This document shows positions 43,468 through 55,204 of a DNA stretch of 64,000 nt, in pieces; position 1 is the stretch's first letter, and each line of letters opens with the position of its first letter. Below the pieces are notes generated by a model. That model ran no database searches. It saw only the letters and a program-made list of their open reading frames with translations, and was not told the DNA's origin. A program made the translations under genes and the position numbers. Where the stretch lies: NCBI GenBank assembly GCA_015680685.1, contig MNCI01027046.1:211435-275434 (forward strand). Direction: 5' to 3'. Source of the DNA: Gnetum montanum (taxonomy: Eukaryota > Streptophyta > Gnetopsida > Gnetales > Gnetaceae).

Positions 43468-44398
43468 TGATAAAACCTATTTTAAATGATCCATGATATC
43501 ATATTTATGCTATCCATCTATGATATTGTATCTATGACATTGCAACCTTACATACATCACCATTGATGTAATGTTGAGGATCATGATCATCCCTATAAAT
43601 ACCAACACTTGATCGCATTGAATGAACAACTTTCATTCCACCCTTAGGAAAATTATTGGATTTTGTTTTCATAGTTTTCACTTAATGATAAAGTGAATGC
43701 CTACAGTGTGGTGTTGAAAATTTGTATGACATCTCTATTTGAGTGTATTGTACTTAGGCACAATTCATGAACAAAAATAAAGATCAAGATTTTTTGCCAC
43801 TGTTGTAGCATTACACTTAGTTCTTTATTTTTTGCTTAGTCATTTTTTCACTTAGCTTTATTTACATTCCTTTAATATATTTACTTTAGTTTAGTCTATT
43901 ACATTTCTCAAGTACTTTACTTTTCCATGTCCATTAGCAAGGCAAAATAAGTACGACTGGTTTCAAGCATATAAGTATAATCATTTGGTAATCCTAGTAA
44001 TGTTATTGCTTGGTTCGCTCAATAGCATAACACTTGGTAAACTACTAATGGTTACATGAGCATAGGACATGTATTTTATGCTACAAATTTATGCCCATTG
44101 CTATAGAATAGAATAGATTTACATTTCTATTAGCATTTAGATTTAGATTTTATTCTCATCTCTCATTATGAATACACTTAGGAGTAATATGAGCCTACAA
44201 CATTAACATATCACATACCCCACTGAGAGCTAAACTATACAACTCACACTTCACTACCTTAAGGTGGGAAGATAGTGATCATGAACCAATTATCAACCAC
44301 TATCATACTTACTTTATCCATCCATGAATTATGATCTCGTCACGCGTGTGCACTCATGACTTGTATAGTAAAGTATTGGGATATCCTGCCACTCATCA
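43468..44398 (+). repeat. Gypsy-B 3' LTR
   Basis: It starts TGATAAAACC after a PPT-like AGTCATGTAGGTA and ends CCACTCATCA. TATA (CCTATAAATACC) is at about 43591-43602, preceded by decayed U3 text (CATGATATCATATTTATGC, CTATGATATTG). It belongs to the same subfamily as the LTRs of Gypsy-3 and Gypsy-4. Confidence 0.8.
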
Positions 44399-44970
44399 AC
44401 TCAAGAAAGATAGTATTCAAAATCAAAAGGTCCTAATGCACATAATAAACCTATACACTCTCTAAGTAGGTTAATTTATTTTCCACTTTTTATTATTGAT
44501 TAATTCATTTTTCACTTTCTATTGTTGGGCATTCTTTAGGTAGGTTAATCCAATTCACACTTGCTATTGTTGAGCACTCTCTAATTTTGACCAAGAGGAT
44601 AATTACCAATAAAAGATTAGTAAAATTAAAAATATTTTGTCCAAAATGCTCTAGAAGAGACTATCACTAATGAAAAATAATAGTTCATCCATAACAAACA
44701 TAATTTTTCCACTCTTTGACATAGTTTTAGCGTGTGCTTGAGATTTATATCCTAACATTCTCGATAATTTTATTGCATAGGTCATGCCCAAATTCAAAAA
44801 AACAAACTATGCACTTGGATATATATGCAACATTTTTTAATTTTCTATTAAATAATTTTATATACAGGAATATAGAGGATTTGATAAGAACATACATCTT
44901 CCTTTACTATAACAAAAAATATTCTGTTGGCCAAATTATAAATATATAACTAAGCTAGTAGGTTAATTCA
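44399..44970. other. Spacer between the two nests, no gene seen
   Basis: 570 bp of AT-rich sequence. The phrase GTAGGTTAAT ... CACTYKCTATTGTTG recurs loosely three times (44467, 44531, 44958). I see no coding or retroelement signal. This may be the only non-element DNA in the window. Confidence 0.4.
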
Positions 44971-45837
44971 TGATAAAAATAATATATGTCAGTGATATGT
45001 TATTGTAGCTATAATATAGTAGGTCTACTTATGTCATCGTAGATATGATGTAGTGGGTCTTGGTCTCCACTATAAATACCAACCCACTGTCACATCAAAG
45101 AAACAACTTTTGTTTAACTCTTAGCGAAATTCTTGTAGTCTCTTTTCGTTAGTTATGCTTAGAGTAGAATTAGAAGTGAATGCCCACAATGTCGTAACTA
45201 ACAATTGTACAAAGTCTTTATTTGAATGTATTATACCTGGAAACAATTCATGATTGACAATAAAGATTAATATGTTTCTTACTAGTATAGCATCTCACTT
45301 AGTTTACTTTTATTTTCCAACATGTTTACTTTGATTAACTTCTTTACATTTTCTAAGAAATTTACTTTTTCAATGTCTATTAGTAAGGAAAAATAAGTAC
45401 GACTGCTTTCAAGCATTAAGTATGATCATTTGGTAACCCAATAGTGACTTCACTTGATTTGCTCAGTAGTGAATTCACTTGGTAATCCTAGTAATAGTTA
45501 CATGAGCCCATGGCATGTACAACAAGCCAAGAATAGATACTTATCACCATAGGCTAGGATTGATCTACATTTCTATTAGACCTAAATTTAGACTTTATTT
45601 GCATTTTCATTATGAAAAAACTTAGGATTAAATTAAGCCTACAACATCAATATATCATATGCCTCACCGAGAGTTAAACCATACAATTTGCACTTCATTA
45701 ACTCAAAGTGACAGTGATTGCAAACTGAGCCTCAACTACTAGTGAATCTATATTTTCCATCCATAGATTATGATCTAGTTGCATGTGTACACTTGTAACT
45801 TATATGGTGGAGTGTTGGAATACCCAGCTGTTCATCA
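44971..45837 (+). repeat. Gypsy-3 5' LTR
   Basis: It starts TGATAAAAAT and ends CTGTTCATCA. TATA (CTATAAATACC) is at about 45069, following GTAGATATGATGTAGTGGG. AATAAAG is at about 45259. It is colinear with 43468-44398. Confidence 0.8.
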
Positions 45838-45838
45838 T

Positions 45839-45856
45839 TGATGTCATTGCCAAGGA
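45839..45856 (+). promoter_or_regulatory. Gypsy-3 PBS (tRNA-Asp type)
   Basis: TGATGTCATTGCCAAGGA matches TGGCGCCGTTGCCGGGGA at 12 of 18 bases, and all six differences are transitions. It starts two bases after the LTR end. Confidence 0.75.
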
Positions 45857-45979
45857 TGTGTCAATGATCACTAAATAGTTTATTTTACAAAGTTCATTGT
45901 GTAAAAGTTATCATAAAAATCCTTCACACTTAAATCAATCTTTGTAAGAAGTACATAATCAAGACATTAAACATTTAAT

Positions 45980-47830
45980 ATGGATTTCACAAATAAAGAA
46001 AAATCATCACCTACTAATGAATTCAATAAGAGTCATGATAAGGAATATAATGAAGAAGACTATAGTATGCCTACATAAACTAGAGTCTCCTAATCCATAT
46101 TAACCTAACTTTAGATTTTTTTCTTCACTATGATAACAAAAAAAGCTGGAGAGATTTACAAGGTAACATCTTCTTGGCTTTAGAATGTTCTACACCATCC
46201 ATGCTACAAGCAACCCTCATAAGATCAAACCTCAGTCATGTACAAGAAGGGTAACAGATCAGCAACCACATGACCATGGTATACCAACCAATAGAAGCTT
46301 AAATAAGAAGGAATGTTACTATGAAGAAAAAACATGAAATTGACATAGAAAAGAAAGCACTTCAAACCATTATTCTAGAGAAAAGAAATGATGCTATATT
46401 GTACATAGAGAAATCCTATCAAACCCATGGATCTCAATCCCAAACACCAGTCATCTATATCAAAGATCTCATTAAAGTATAATTGCATTCCACCCTTGTA
46501 AAAACATCTAGGGAATACAAGGAAGACTCCAAATAAAGGAGGAACTTAAGGTCTAGAACCTTCACTAAATCAAAAAGGGATAAATTAAGAAGTCATAGAA
46601 GAAAAACTAGCTCGCACCATTCTACAACTTCTTCCTCTTCCTCCTCACACTCCTCTAGAGAGTCTGACAAGAGAAAAAGAAGAATGAAAAACCATGATAG
46701 GGAAGGATGAAGTGATCCTAATAGACATGAGCATCAAAGAAGACATCCTAATGAAGAAGAGGATAACTATGAGAAAAGAGAAGAAAGGGACAGATACAAA
46801 GAAAAAGAGCATTATGAGCATTAAAGAGGTTACCACTACAACAAAGCTCATGAACTCGAAGGCTATGAAGAACCCCTATTTACCACTTGCAATATGATTA
46901 ATATCAAATAAGCAATGTATATTCCTACTAGGTATGTAAGGGATGGTTGCATCAAGTGACTAGACATGAATAATATTCCTAAATTTGAAGGTGAATACAA
47001 TGCGAATCCACAACACCATCTTCAAGCCTTCGATGATGCTTGTATCCTACAAAATATTGAAAAAGATTGGAAGAAACTAAATTTGTTTCCTAGAACACTC
47101 ATAAAGGAAGTAGAGAGCTAGTATAGATCCTTAGAACTTGAATCTATTCAAAGATGGAGTACCATGCTAGAGCTCTTCAATGACAAATGTCAAACCTCTT
47201 CTAGAGTATCTAATTTGAGAAAATAGATTTAAGGATGGAAATAAGGAACACATGAATCCCTTGATGCAACAATGGGTAGATACAATTCATTATTACATAG
47301 GTACCCAGGTCATGGATTTTCTCAAAAGGAACAACTAAGGCACATCATCAATGGACTACAAAACAAAGTAAGAGAAACCATTGGAGCATATGCCCAAGGC
47401 AAGTTATTCAAAATGAAAGTTCATCACATTCAAAGACTTATTGACCAAGTGGCAAAAGAAGAAGGAGAGTTAAGAAAAAGTAAATTAGCTAAAGAATATA
47501 ATAGAGATCTCATAAGCAGAAAAAGGGATGTAAGAATATGTGAATTGCAAGAGGAAGCAACTTTAAAAGATACAATCTAATGGAAGACTACCTATTTAGA
47601 AATCAGTTAATGACATTGTAACCAAGGTAGAGAAAATGTGGGATTTTTTATATGAGAAATTTTCCACAACATTAAAAATAGTAGAAGAGAAGATTGAGCA
47701 AGCCCTAAACTGAAGTAAAGATAAGAAGAAAAGAAGAGAAAATGGGTGAGAATAATATAAAAATAGAGGAAAGGTTGTTGTTGTAGAGGAAGTCACAAAC
47801 TCTAGTTCAGAAGATGACAAAGAGTACCAA
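45980..47830 (+). pseudogene. gag: Gypsy-3 Gag, decayed
   Basis: The ATG at 45980 opens MDFTNKEKSSPTNEFNKSHD. The first 600 bp are heavily broken. An S/R-rich and then R/D/E/H-rich stretch lies at 46600-46860 (STTSSSSSSHSSRESDKRKR, then NEEEDNYEKREERDRYKEKE). The Gag core follows: LDMNNIPKFEGEYNANPQHH, LQNIEKDWKKLNLFPRTLIK, NDKCQTSSRVSNLRK, then the open stretch 47272-47580 with IINGLQNKVRETIGAYAQGK and RLIDQVAKEEGELRKSKLAK. The end reads KVVVVEEVTNSSSEDDKEYQ. It parallels Gypsy-1 Gag block for block. Confidence 0.8.
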
Positions 47831-48600
47831 GTGTGTCGGTATTAACATCCTAAGGAACATTTTCTTATTTTGGTTCACTTATAAGAGTTTGGGACAAATG
47901 TTCTTAACCCAAAATTCGTCAAGAAATAGATTCCCAAAATATTATCTTATCGACAAGGTAACTTTAAAAAGCCTTATCAGCAAACATACTATCTAAGTGA
48001 AGCATATCCTCAACCACAAGAACAACAATGGCAACAACCACAAGTGTGGGGAATGCCACTACCAAGGAAATAGTATCTATATAGATAACTTAATCCCTAT
48101 GGATACTATGTACAACATTCAATCTTCCTAGGGAATACTTTAGTTCATTCTTCTTCTCACTACTATCCACTGGACTATCATCAATCCACTACTTCATGGA
48201 TGGATTCAAATTATTACATGTATCAACTAGTAACAGGTTCCTCACTACAAACTTATAACTTCTTACCATCAATACCACCACTAGTTATTCAAGAAGAGCT
48301 ACCAATATAGCCACAACAAAAGAGCACTACTAGGGTAGTAACTACACAAGAGGATGTAATCACAAATGAAGCAAGAGCCAAGAAATGTTATTTTTTTAGA
48401 ACAAGTCCAGAAAATGTTCCAATGAAGGGAACTTCATCTAACTCTATCCCATTCATAGATACTCCTCCAAATAATACTATGCTTCCAATATCTACTGACA
48501 AGAAAGTCACTACTATCATGCTCACACAAACAATTACACATTGGATCAATGTGGAAGCACTTTCCAAGAAGAGAACAAATCTTGGGAGTCCCTTAGTTTA
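47831..48600 (+). other. Gypsy-3 Gag-protease linker, Q/P/Y/T-rich
   Basis: Low-complexity text (PQPQEQQWQQPQVWGMPLPR, then SSHYYPLDYHQSTTSWMDSN) leads to a moderately open stretch 48422-48616 (GTSSNSIPFIDTPPNNTMLP). It shares layout with Gypsy-1 25831-26430 and shows no known domain. Confidence 0.5.
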
Positions 48601-49010
48601 CCTTCAAATAGCATGACATAAATCATGCAAAGCTCTCTTAGATTCTAGGTCATGAGTAAACCTAATTTTACAATATATGTATAAGGCTTGGAATCTACCC
48701 CTACTTAAGAAGAGCAACATCCAATTAGAGCTTGCAGACTAGTCCATTATTGTTTTACTTGGACAATTGGAATATGTTATTACTACCATTAGTGATTAGT
48801 CCTATCCTGCTGACTTCTTAGTCATCCATGTAGAAAAAAACAAAAGGTAATTTTCCATAATTATGGAAAGAGCATGACTTAGCATTGTAGATGCTAAACT
48901 TGGAATTAGAGAATTGTCCTTGGAAATCTCTAAGGAAGATGAAGCTAAAATCATTTAGAGCCATCGAGTTTCATGTATTACATACATCGATAATGGATGC
49001 AATTGTGTGT
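48601..49010 (+). pseudogene. Gypsy-3 aspartic protease, decayed
   Basis: CKALLDSRS-VNLILQYMYKAWN matches the retropepsin start, with the D-S-G triad now D-S-R followed by a stop. LEYVITTISD, SYPADFLVIHVEKNK and ERA-LSIVDAKLGIRELSLE continue the domain as in Gypsy-1. The glycine loss and the stops make it inactive. Confidence 0.75.
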
Positions 49011-49319
49011 AAAAAATTTGGGCTATGAAAGATAATGCCATCACATCATGTAATAAATGTATAGAAGATATGTGTGTACAAAAGTATCTATATGCAATAG
49101 CTACTCAACTAGAAGGCACCTAGTGACTAGTAATTGAGGAGGAAACCAAATCCAATATATGCATGGAACCAACAAATAAAATCACAAGTGCCTATGTAGA
49201 AAAAATTGATAAGTTAGAACAGCTTAAAAGACCACCTTCTCATATTGAATCACATCATGAGGTTGATATTGACTAGGAAATATTAAAAATACAAGAAACA
49301 TATGAACTAGAACCCTTAG

Positions 49320-50400
49320 AACTAAAAGCCCTACCAGATATGCTTGCATATGCTTCCCTAAACAATAAAAAGCTAGTCATTATAAATGTCAAACTTGACA
49401 AAGAACAAAAGAGAAAATTACTGGAAGTGGTAAATAAATGCCCAACTATATTTACATGGTCCTATGATGAGATTACTAAACTTTATCCATGTATATGCCA
49501 ACATCGAATCTATATAATTCTAGTTGTCAAATGACATTTCCAACCTTAAAGAAGGTAGAATCCAAAGCTTAAGGAAGTTATTAAGCAAGAGCTAGAAAAA
49601 TTGTTGAAAGCAAGGTTCATCTATCCTATAGCAAATTGTGAATAGGTCAACCTATTAGTCATTGTACTAAAGAAAGACGATAAATGAAGGGTTTGTACTA
49701 ATTTTATATTACTAAACATGGCAACATATAAGGAGCATTTCCCTCTACCATTTGTTAACCAAGTCTTGGATAATGGAGAAAGACACCAATATTAAAACTT
49801 TCTCGATGGATACAATGGGTACAATCAAATCCACATTACATCAGAATACTAAGAAAGATCACATTCACTAGTCCATGGGAAATGTTCGCATACAAGAAAA
49901 TACCCTTTGGCTTATGTAATGTACTTGTTACATTTTAGAGACTTGTACTTAGCATCTTCTAGAAGCAAATTGGCAATGGGGTTGAAGTCTTTATGGATGA
50001 ATTCTCCACATATGGGCTAGATTTTAAGCAAGCCTTAGATTGTTTGTAGAAATTATTGAAATGATGTGTAGAAGCTAATATAAATCTCAATTGGCAGAAA
50101 AACCATTTAATGGTTCAAGATGGTATAGTTTTGGGACATAAGTTATCTGACACGAGAATGGAGGTAGATCTGGAAAAGATTAGAGTCATAAAAAACATCA
50201 CTCAAAGGCCAAAAACTCTCAAAGATGTCAGATCATTTCTTGGCCATATAGGATACTACAGAAGATTTGTTCAAAATTTTTCAAAGATTGCCAAAACACT
50301 AATAGAATTAACTAAGAAAGATGCACTATTTCTATGGATAGAGTAATGTGAGAAAGGATTTGGGACCTTAAAATAGAAGTTAATTGAGACACCAATCCTT
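49320..50400 (+). pseudogene. pol: Gypsy-3 reverse transcriptase, decayed
   Basis: The pre-RT segment (MLAYASLNNKKLVIINVKLD, FTWSYDEITKLYPCICQHRI) at 49340-49534 precedes the fingers (LKARFIYPIANCE), palm text (KEHFPLPFVNQVLD, FLDGYNGYNQIHI), then VFMDEFSTYGLDFKQALDCL near 49991, in which the F-M-D-D active site reads F-M-D-E. The thumb is well kept in an open stretch 50110-50346: GIVLGHKLSDTRMEVDLEKI, DVRSFLGHIGYYRRFVQNFS. Loss of the second active-site D is an unusual substitution on top of the stops. Confidence 0.8.
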
Positions 50401-50790
50401 CAAGCTCTGGATTGATCAAAGTCTTTCCACATTATGATAGATGCTTCAAACTATGCACTAGGAGTAGTACTGACCCAACTGGATGAGCAAAAAAGATGTT
50501 ATTATATACATTGCGCTAGTCGAAGCATCACTAGGGCATAGCTCAACTACACCACTACAGAAAAGGAGCTAATGGCCATGGTGTATGCATTTGAAAAATT
50601 TATACATTATGTACTCATTTATTCCATTTACATTCATATAGATCATAGGGTCATTAGATTTCTAACAAACAAGCTAGTGGTTACTCCTAGAGTGATAAGA
50701 TGACTAGTTTTCTTATAAGAATTTGACATAACCATGGTCAATAAGAAAGGAACCAAAAATGTGGTAGAAGATCATTTATCAAGACTAAGA
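50401..50790 (+). pseudogene. Gypsy-3 RNase H, decayed
   Basis: FHIMIDASNYALGVVLTQLD (first catalytic D), YYIHCASRSITRA, LNYTTTEKELMAMVYAFEKF (catalytic E) and YIHIDHRVIRFLTNK (catalytic D) follow in order, ending EFDITMVNKKGTKNVVEDHL. Four stops replace Q or W-type positions. The three acidic residues are intact. Confidence 0.8.
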
Positions 50791-52210
50791 TGGAAAACCC
50801 AAGATAATAAGGAACCATTATCAAACCAGTTTCCTAATGAAAATTTATTTAGAAAATTAACAATGGTTATCAACTCAATAGGAAAGTTATGGATTATGGA
50901 TTACATGACTTACCTCACTACACAAGGGATTCTTACTAAGTGGAACAAGAAAAATAAAGAAAAATTCATTCACAAAGTGAAAGGATATGTGAAAATCAAT
51001 GAGAAACTTTACAAGATATGCATTGATAGGCTAATACGATGGTGCATTCTAGAAGAGAGTCCACAAAGAGTCCTACAAGATGTACATGAAGGACCATGTG
51101 ATGGTCACTATGCAGGATGAAGGACCACACTAAAATTGATGATGGTAGGCTATTTTTGGCCTACCATATTCAGGGATTCACATTAGTTTGCATAATCTTG
51201 TGAAATATGTCAAAGAGATGGAGGGCTAACAAAAAAAAATGAAGGGATACAACAATGGATACAATCATTGGAACCTTTCAACATTTGGGGAATTGATTTC
51301 ATGGGCTCCATCACACCAATGTCCAATGGAAAGTCTTACATTATAGTGAGAGTTGATTTTTATACAAAGTAGGTAGAAGCATCTATAGTTAAGGATTGCA
51401 CATCCAAAATAGCTACTAAATTCTTTCAATAACATGTGATGAATAGATTTGGAGTACCACGCATGCTTATATCTAACAATGGGACTCATTTTATGGGAGC
51501 TATATTTAAAAAGCTAATGCAAAAAATTGGTGTGAATCATAAATTAACTACAACATACCATTCCCAAGTAAACGGTTAAGTAGAAGTGACTAACTAGGAA
51601 ATCACACAAATAATAACTAGAACAATTAGTCATTATAGGAAGGATTGGAGCATGTAAATTAACGATGCTCTATGGGTGTATAGATCCACCTAGAAAGTTC
51701 CTATATAATATTCTCCATATGTGTTAATATATGGCAAACTACCCACATAATCAATTTAAGCAAAACTTAATACCCTTTCTACTACTATTATACTTGACCT
51801 CGATTTAAGCCTAGCTTAAAGAGAATGCCTCATGAATCTCAATCTTCTAGAAGAAAACCAATTGCTAGCCCAAATGAGTAACAAAATTGACAAAAAAGTA
51901 CTCTAAATATAGGCATGATTCTAGAATAAGAAAATTATTAATCAAGTTGGGTGATAAAGTCCTCTACTATAATCCTAGTCATGTCCCACAAAAGGCTAAG
52001 ACTCAAACCTTATGGGAAGGATCTTACATCATCCATGCTATGTATAGATCTAGCACCATGTAGATCTATCATCCAAAAAACCCACAAAAGCTTATCTTTA
52101 TCAATATTCAATAATTCAAATCATACCATGACTTTCCCTACTCTCTCAAGGCCTCTACTGTATCTACCAAGCAATTTACCACTTGGTTAATCTTCCATAT
52201 ATCCACTTGT
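50791..52210 (+). pseudogene. Gypsy-3 integrase, decayed
   Basis: An open stretch to 51120 covers the linker and zinc-binding start (YKICIDRLIRWCILEESPQR, then VHEGPCDGHYAG). Then follow MMVGYFWPTIFRDSH, CEICQRDGGLT (the C-x-x-C pair) and PFNIWGIDFMGSITPMSNGK (first catalytic D present). RMLISNNGTHFMGAIFKKLM has the second D as N. TTTYHSQVNG-VEVTN follows with the E kept. The C-terminal tail reaches QIIP near 52130. It is the same length and layout as in Gypsy-1. Confidence 0.8.
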
Positions 52211-53962
52211 AATCATAGTCATCAGGCAATCAAATGTAACACTTAGGCATGCATTTTCCCTTTAACATTTTATTTTTTATTTTATTTTATTTATCTTTTT
52301 ACTCTTTCTGACCAATATTCATATTCTTTCATAACTTTTACATTCTTTTATACTCTTTCTATTCTTAGTATCTTTCTATAAATTTTCACCATATTTCTTG
52401 TAGATATTTTTGTTGATTTTTCCAATAAGCTATAAAGAAATAAGACATGATCTAGTCCTAATAATGTGAATTTGACTCTATGTTATTAAATCATTGAAGG
52501 ACTAATTATATATACAGTGAGACTAAATCATCCATCCACTCATTTCTAATAATAAGAGGTTCTTACCATGGACATAATGATATTCTTTTCATGATAAAAC
52601 TAAAATAAACTTATGATCACTATGCTTGGATAGAAAAGTGAAGAACCAAGTGGGAATTAAAATGGTGTGACATTAAGGAAATTTGTGGATTCTCTAAGGT
52701 TACTACTATAGGTATTATCCTAATTTTAAGTTCTATTATTTACTTGAGTTTCGATGAAAAATGAAAGTATACTTAAAATAACTGAAACCTTACCACATCA
52801 CTCAAAAGACATGTTACCCATGCCTAAAGGTAGTCCTTTGGTAAGGTTGACATAATAGTAATATTATAAATGCACAAAATAAAAGTTTATGGGGGTTCCA
52901 CTAGAAAGATCTGTTACCCATGCCTGAAGGCACTCCTCTATCCAATGGCCAAGTCTCCTTTAACAAAATAAAATATGCTATTAGTAAACTACTTCCTTGA
53001 ACTTCATTTCCAAGTGTTAATACTTCTTGCAATAGTAGTAGTCTGGTGGTTGCTAATTTTGGGATGATGTAATGCAATGTCACTGATGAGTGGTATGGAC
53101 CTAGTTTGGATCTTGGACAGAGAGACTAATAATTACTTTAACCATATATTACACATAGAATTCATTATGTCAATGGTAAGATACCTCAAGTCCCAATTTC
53201 TACACTCCCTTACTACTCTCATTCCACCTCACTGTTATATATAATCATACTTTAATGATTTTGTATAATATAGTGTAGGTGATACTAGCATGTGAGTTTT
53301 GGAAGATAGGACTATTTAACATTCAACTCCTTGAGTGCCTACAGACACTTGTAAGTGTGCTCATACAAGGGCACTAAGGGTTAGAGCCTACTTTGGGGAG
53401 GATCCACTTGTATAACTCTTTCACTTCATACCTGATGACTAATTCCACATCATCTTATGCCTCCAGAGCACTTAAACCATCATTCTTACTTTACTAAAAA
53501 CTCATAATTTGATCATATCTTTAGATATTCCTACCACCATCTTCTATACATCTTATTAACTTACTTTGCCAAAGATTCCTTCTTTCACATACTTTTACCA
53601 TAGAATTATCATATTCTAAGCATCATCTATGGTCAAGAACCCTTTATACTACCTCTACATCTTTCAAATTATCCATTTGATTCAATTTTTCCATCAAAAA
53701 TTGCTCAAAATCGAAAAAAATTTCACAGTGATGTTGTAGCTAAAATGTATTAAGCCCTAATATGTCACAACTACAATGTAGTTGCCATAAAAATCTATAT
53801 ATACATGCAAGGAGTTAGAATATTTTCACTCTTTTCATTTGATGCCTAGGGAGTTTGTGCTATTTTTCTAATCCTTTGGCAACCAAACTTCCAAGCCTCA
53901 CAATTTGTGTGATTTTCAAACCCTCTTAATTATTGAGCAACCAACTTGGTTGTAGGGGAGAG
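52211..53962 (+). other. Gypsy-3 post-integrase non-coding module
   Basis: The layout matches Gypsy-B. A T-rich tandem tract is at 52255-52400. The block ACTCATTTCTAATAATAAGA ... AAGTGAAGAACCAAG is at 52515-52690. Two copies of GTTACCCATGCCTRAAGG lie near 52815 and 52912. The AAGGGCACTAAGGGTTAG block is at 53364-53420, the U3-like segment with TATATATAC at 53728-53815, and the PPT-like TTGTAGGGGAGAG at about 53949-53962. I find no ORF. Confidence 0.6.
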
Positions 53963-54291
53963 TGCTATGTGTATATAAGTCAAATTGAGCCAAATTTCTC
54001 TAACATCTATAAGAATAAATTAAGGATAAGGATAAGAATAAATAAGTGTATTTTGATAAATTAACTAAATAAAGGCTAATAAACCTAACTAGTTCTCCTA
54101 ACTACCTATTCAATTATAGAATGAACAAGAAAATAATAACTATGAGGGTTCATGAAAGTTAAAATATACAACAAATAAGGGCTTATTTTCAAATTTTTTC
54201 TAACTCTCCAATCATAATAGGAGTAATAAAATAATAATAAGGATAAAATGTGATCAAATCTAAGAATCGAAAAATGATTATGAATCAATAG
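53963..54291 (+). pseudogene. Gypsy-3 extra ORF, upstream part before Gypsy-4
   Basis: The sequence is colinear with Gypsy-B 41593-41750 (TCTAACTMTSCAATCATAAT, GGATTATGAAYYA) and stops at the TSD AATAG (54287-54291), where Gypsy-4 is inserted. Little coding signal is visible. Confidence 0.45.
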
Positions 54292-55191
54292 TGATGTGCG
54301 GTGGAGCAATCCCAACACTCCCATCCAAGTCATGAGTTCTAGTGCACAACTAAATCATAATCCAAAGATGGACAATGTTATTATGCTAGTAATTTATGTT
54401 AAGTTCGTGATCGTTGTTTTCCCACTTTGAGCTAGTAAAGTTCAAGTGTATGGTTTAGCTCTTAGTGAGGCATATGATTAATTAATGTTGTTAAGCCTTT
54501 AATACTCCTAGTTGTGAACATGATGAAAGTTGAAAATAGAAATCTAAATATAAGTAATGATGGTAACATAAATCTACTTTAGCCTATAGTGATGAGCATC
54601 TAGTCTTGGCTTACTATACAAATCTTGAGCTCATTTAACCATTACTGGGATTACCAAGTGAGTTCACTATTGAGAAAATAAAGTGAAACCACTATTAGGC
54701 TACCAAATATTACACTTTAATGCTTGAAACCAGTTGTACTCATTCTACTTTACTGATGAATAAGTAAAGTACTTGGAAATGTAAATGATGAACTAGAAAC
54801 TAGGAACTTAAGCTAAGTAAAATAAGTAAACTAACTAGATGCTGCAATGATGAAAAGCAATCTAAATTCTTATTTCCAAACATGAATCGTCCCCAAGTAC
54901 ACTTCACTCAAATAAATATTTTATACAACTACTCTAGACCAGACTGTGGACATTAGACTGTGGGCATTCACTTTATCACTAAAGCTACAAAAACAAGCTA
55001 CAAGAGTTAAGCTAAAGGTGGAATCAAAAGTTACCAATTGTACGCCCAAGTGTTGGTACTTGTAGGGTTGTACACATCCTAAGACATCATATCAATGATG
55101 ACGTAGCATGTACCACAACATTGTATTTATAACATCATTGCTATGATATTGTAGATATGATATTGCAATGTAACAAAAATTGACTTTATCA
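54292..55191 (-). repeat. Gypsy-4 3' LTR
   Basis: On the minus strand it begins TGATAAAGTCAATTT at 55191 and ends at TGATGTGC (54292). The PPT AGTCATGGGGATA lies right before it (55192-55204). The TATA region is mutated (TGTGTACAACCCTACAAGTA). Confidence 0.8.
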
Positions 55192-55204
55192 TATCCCCAT
55201 GACT

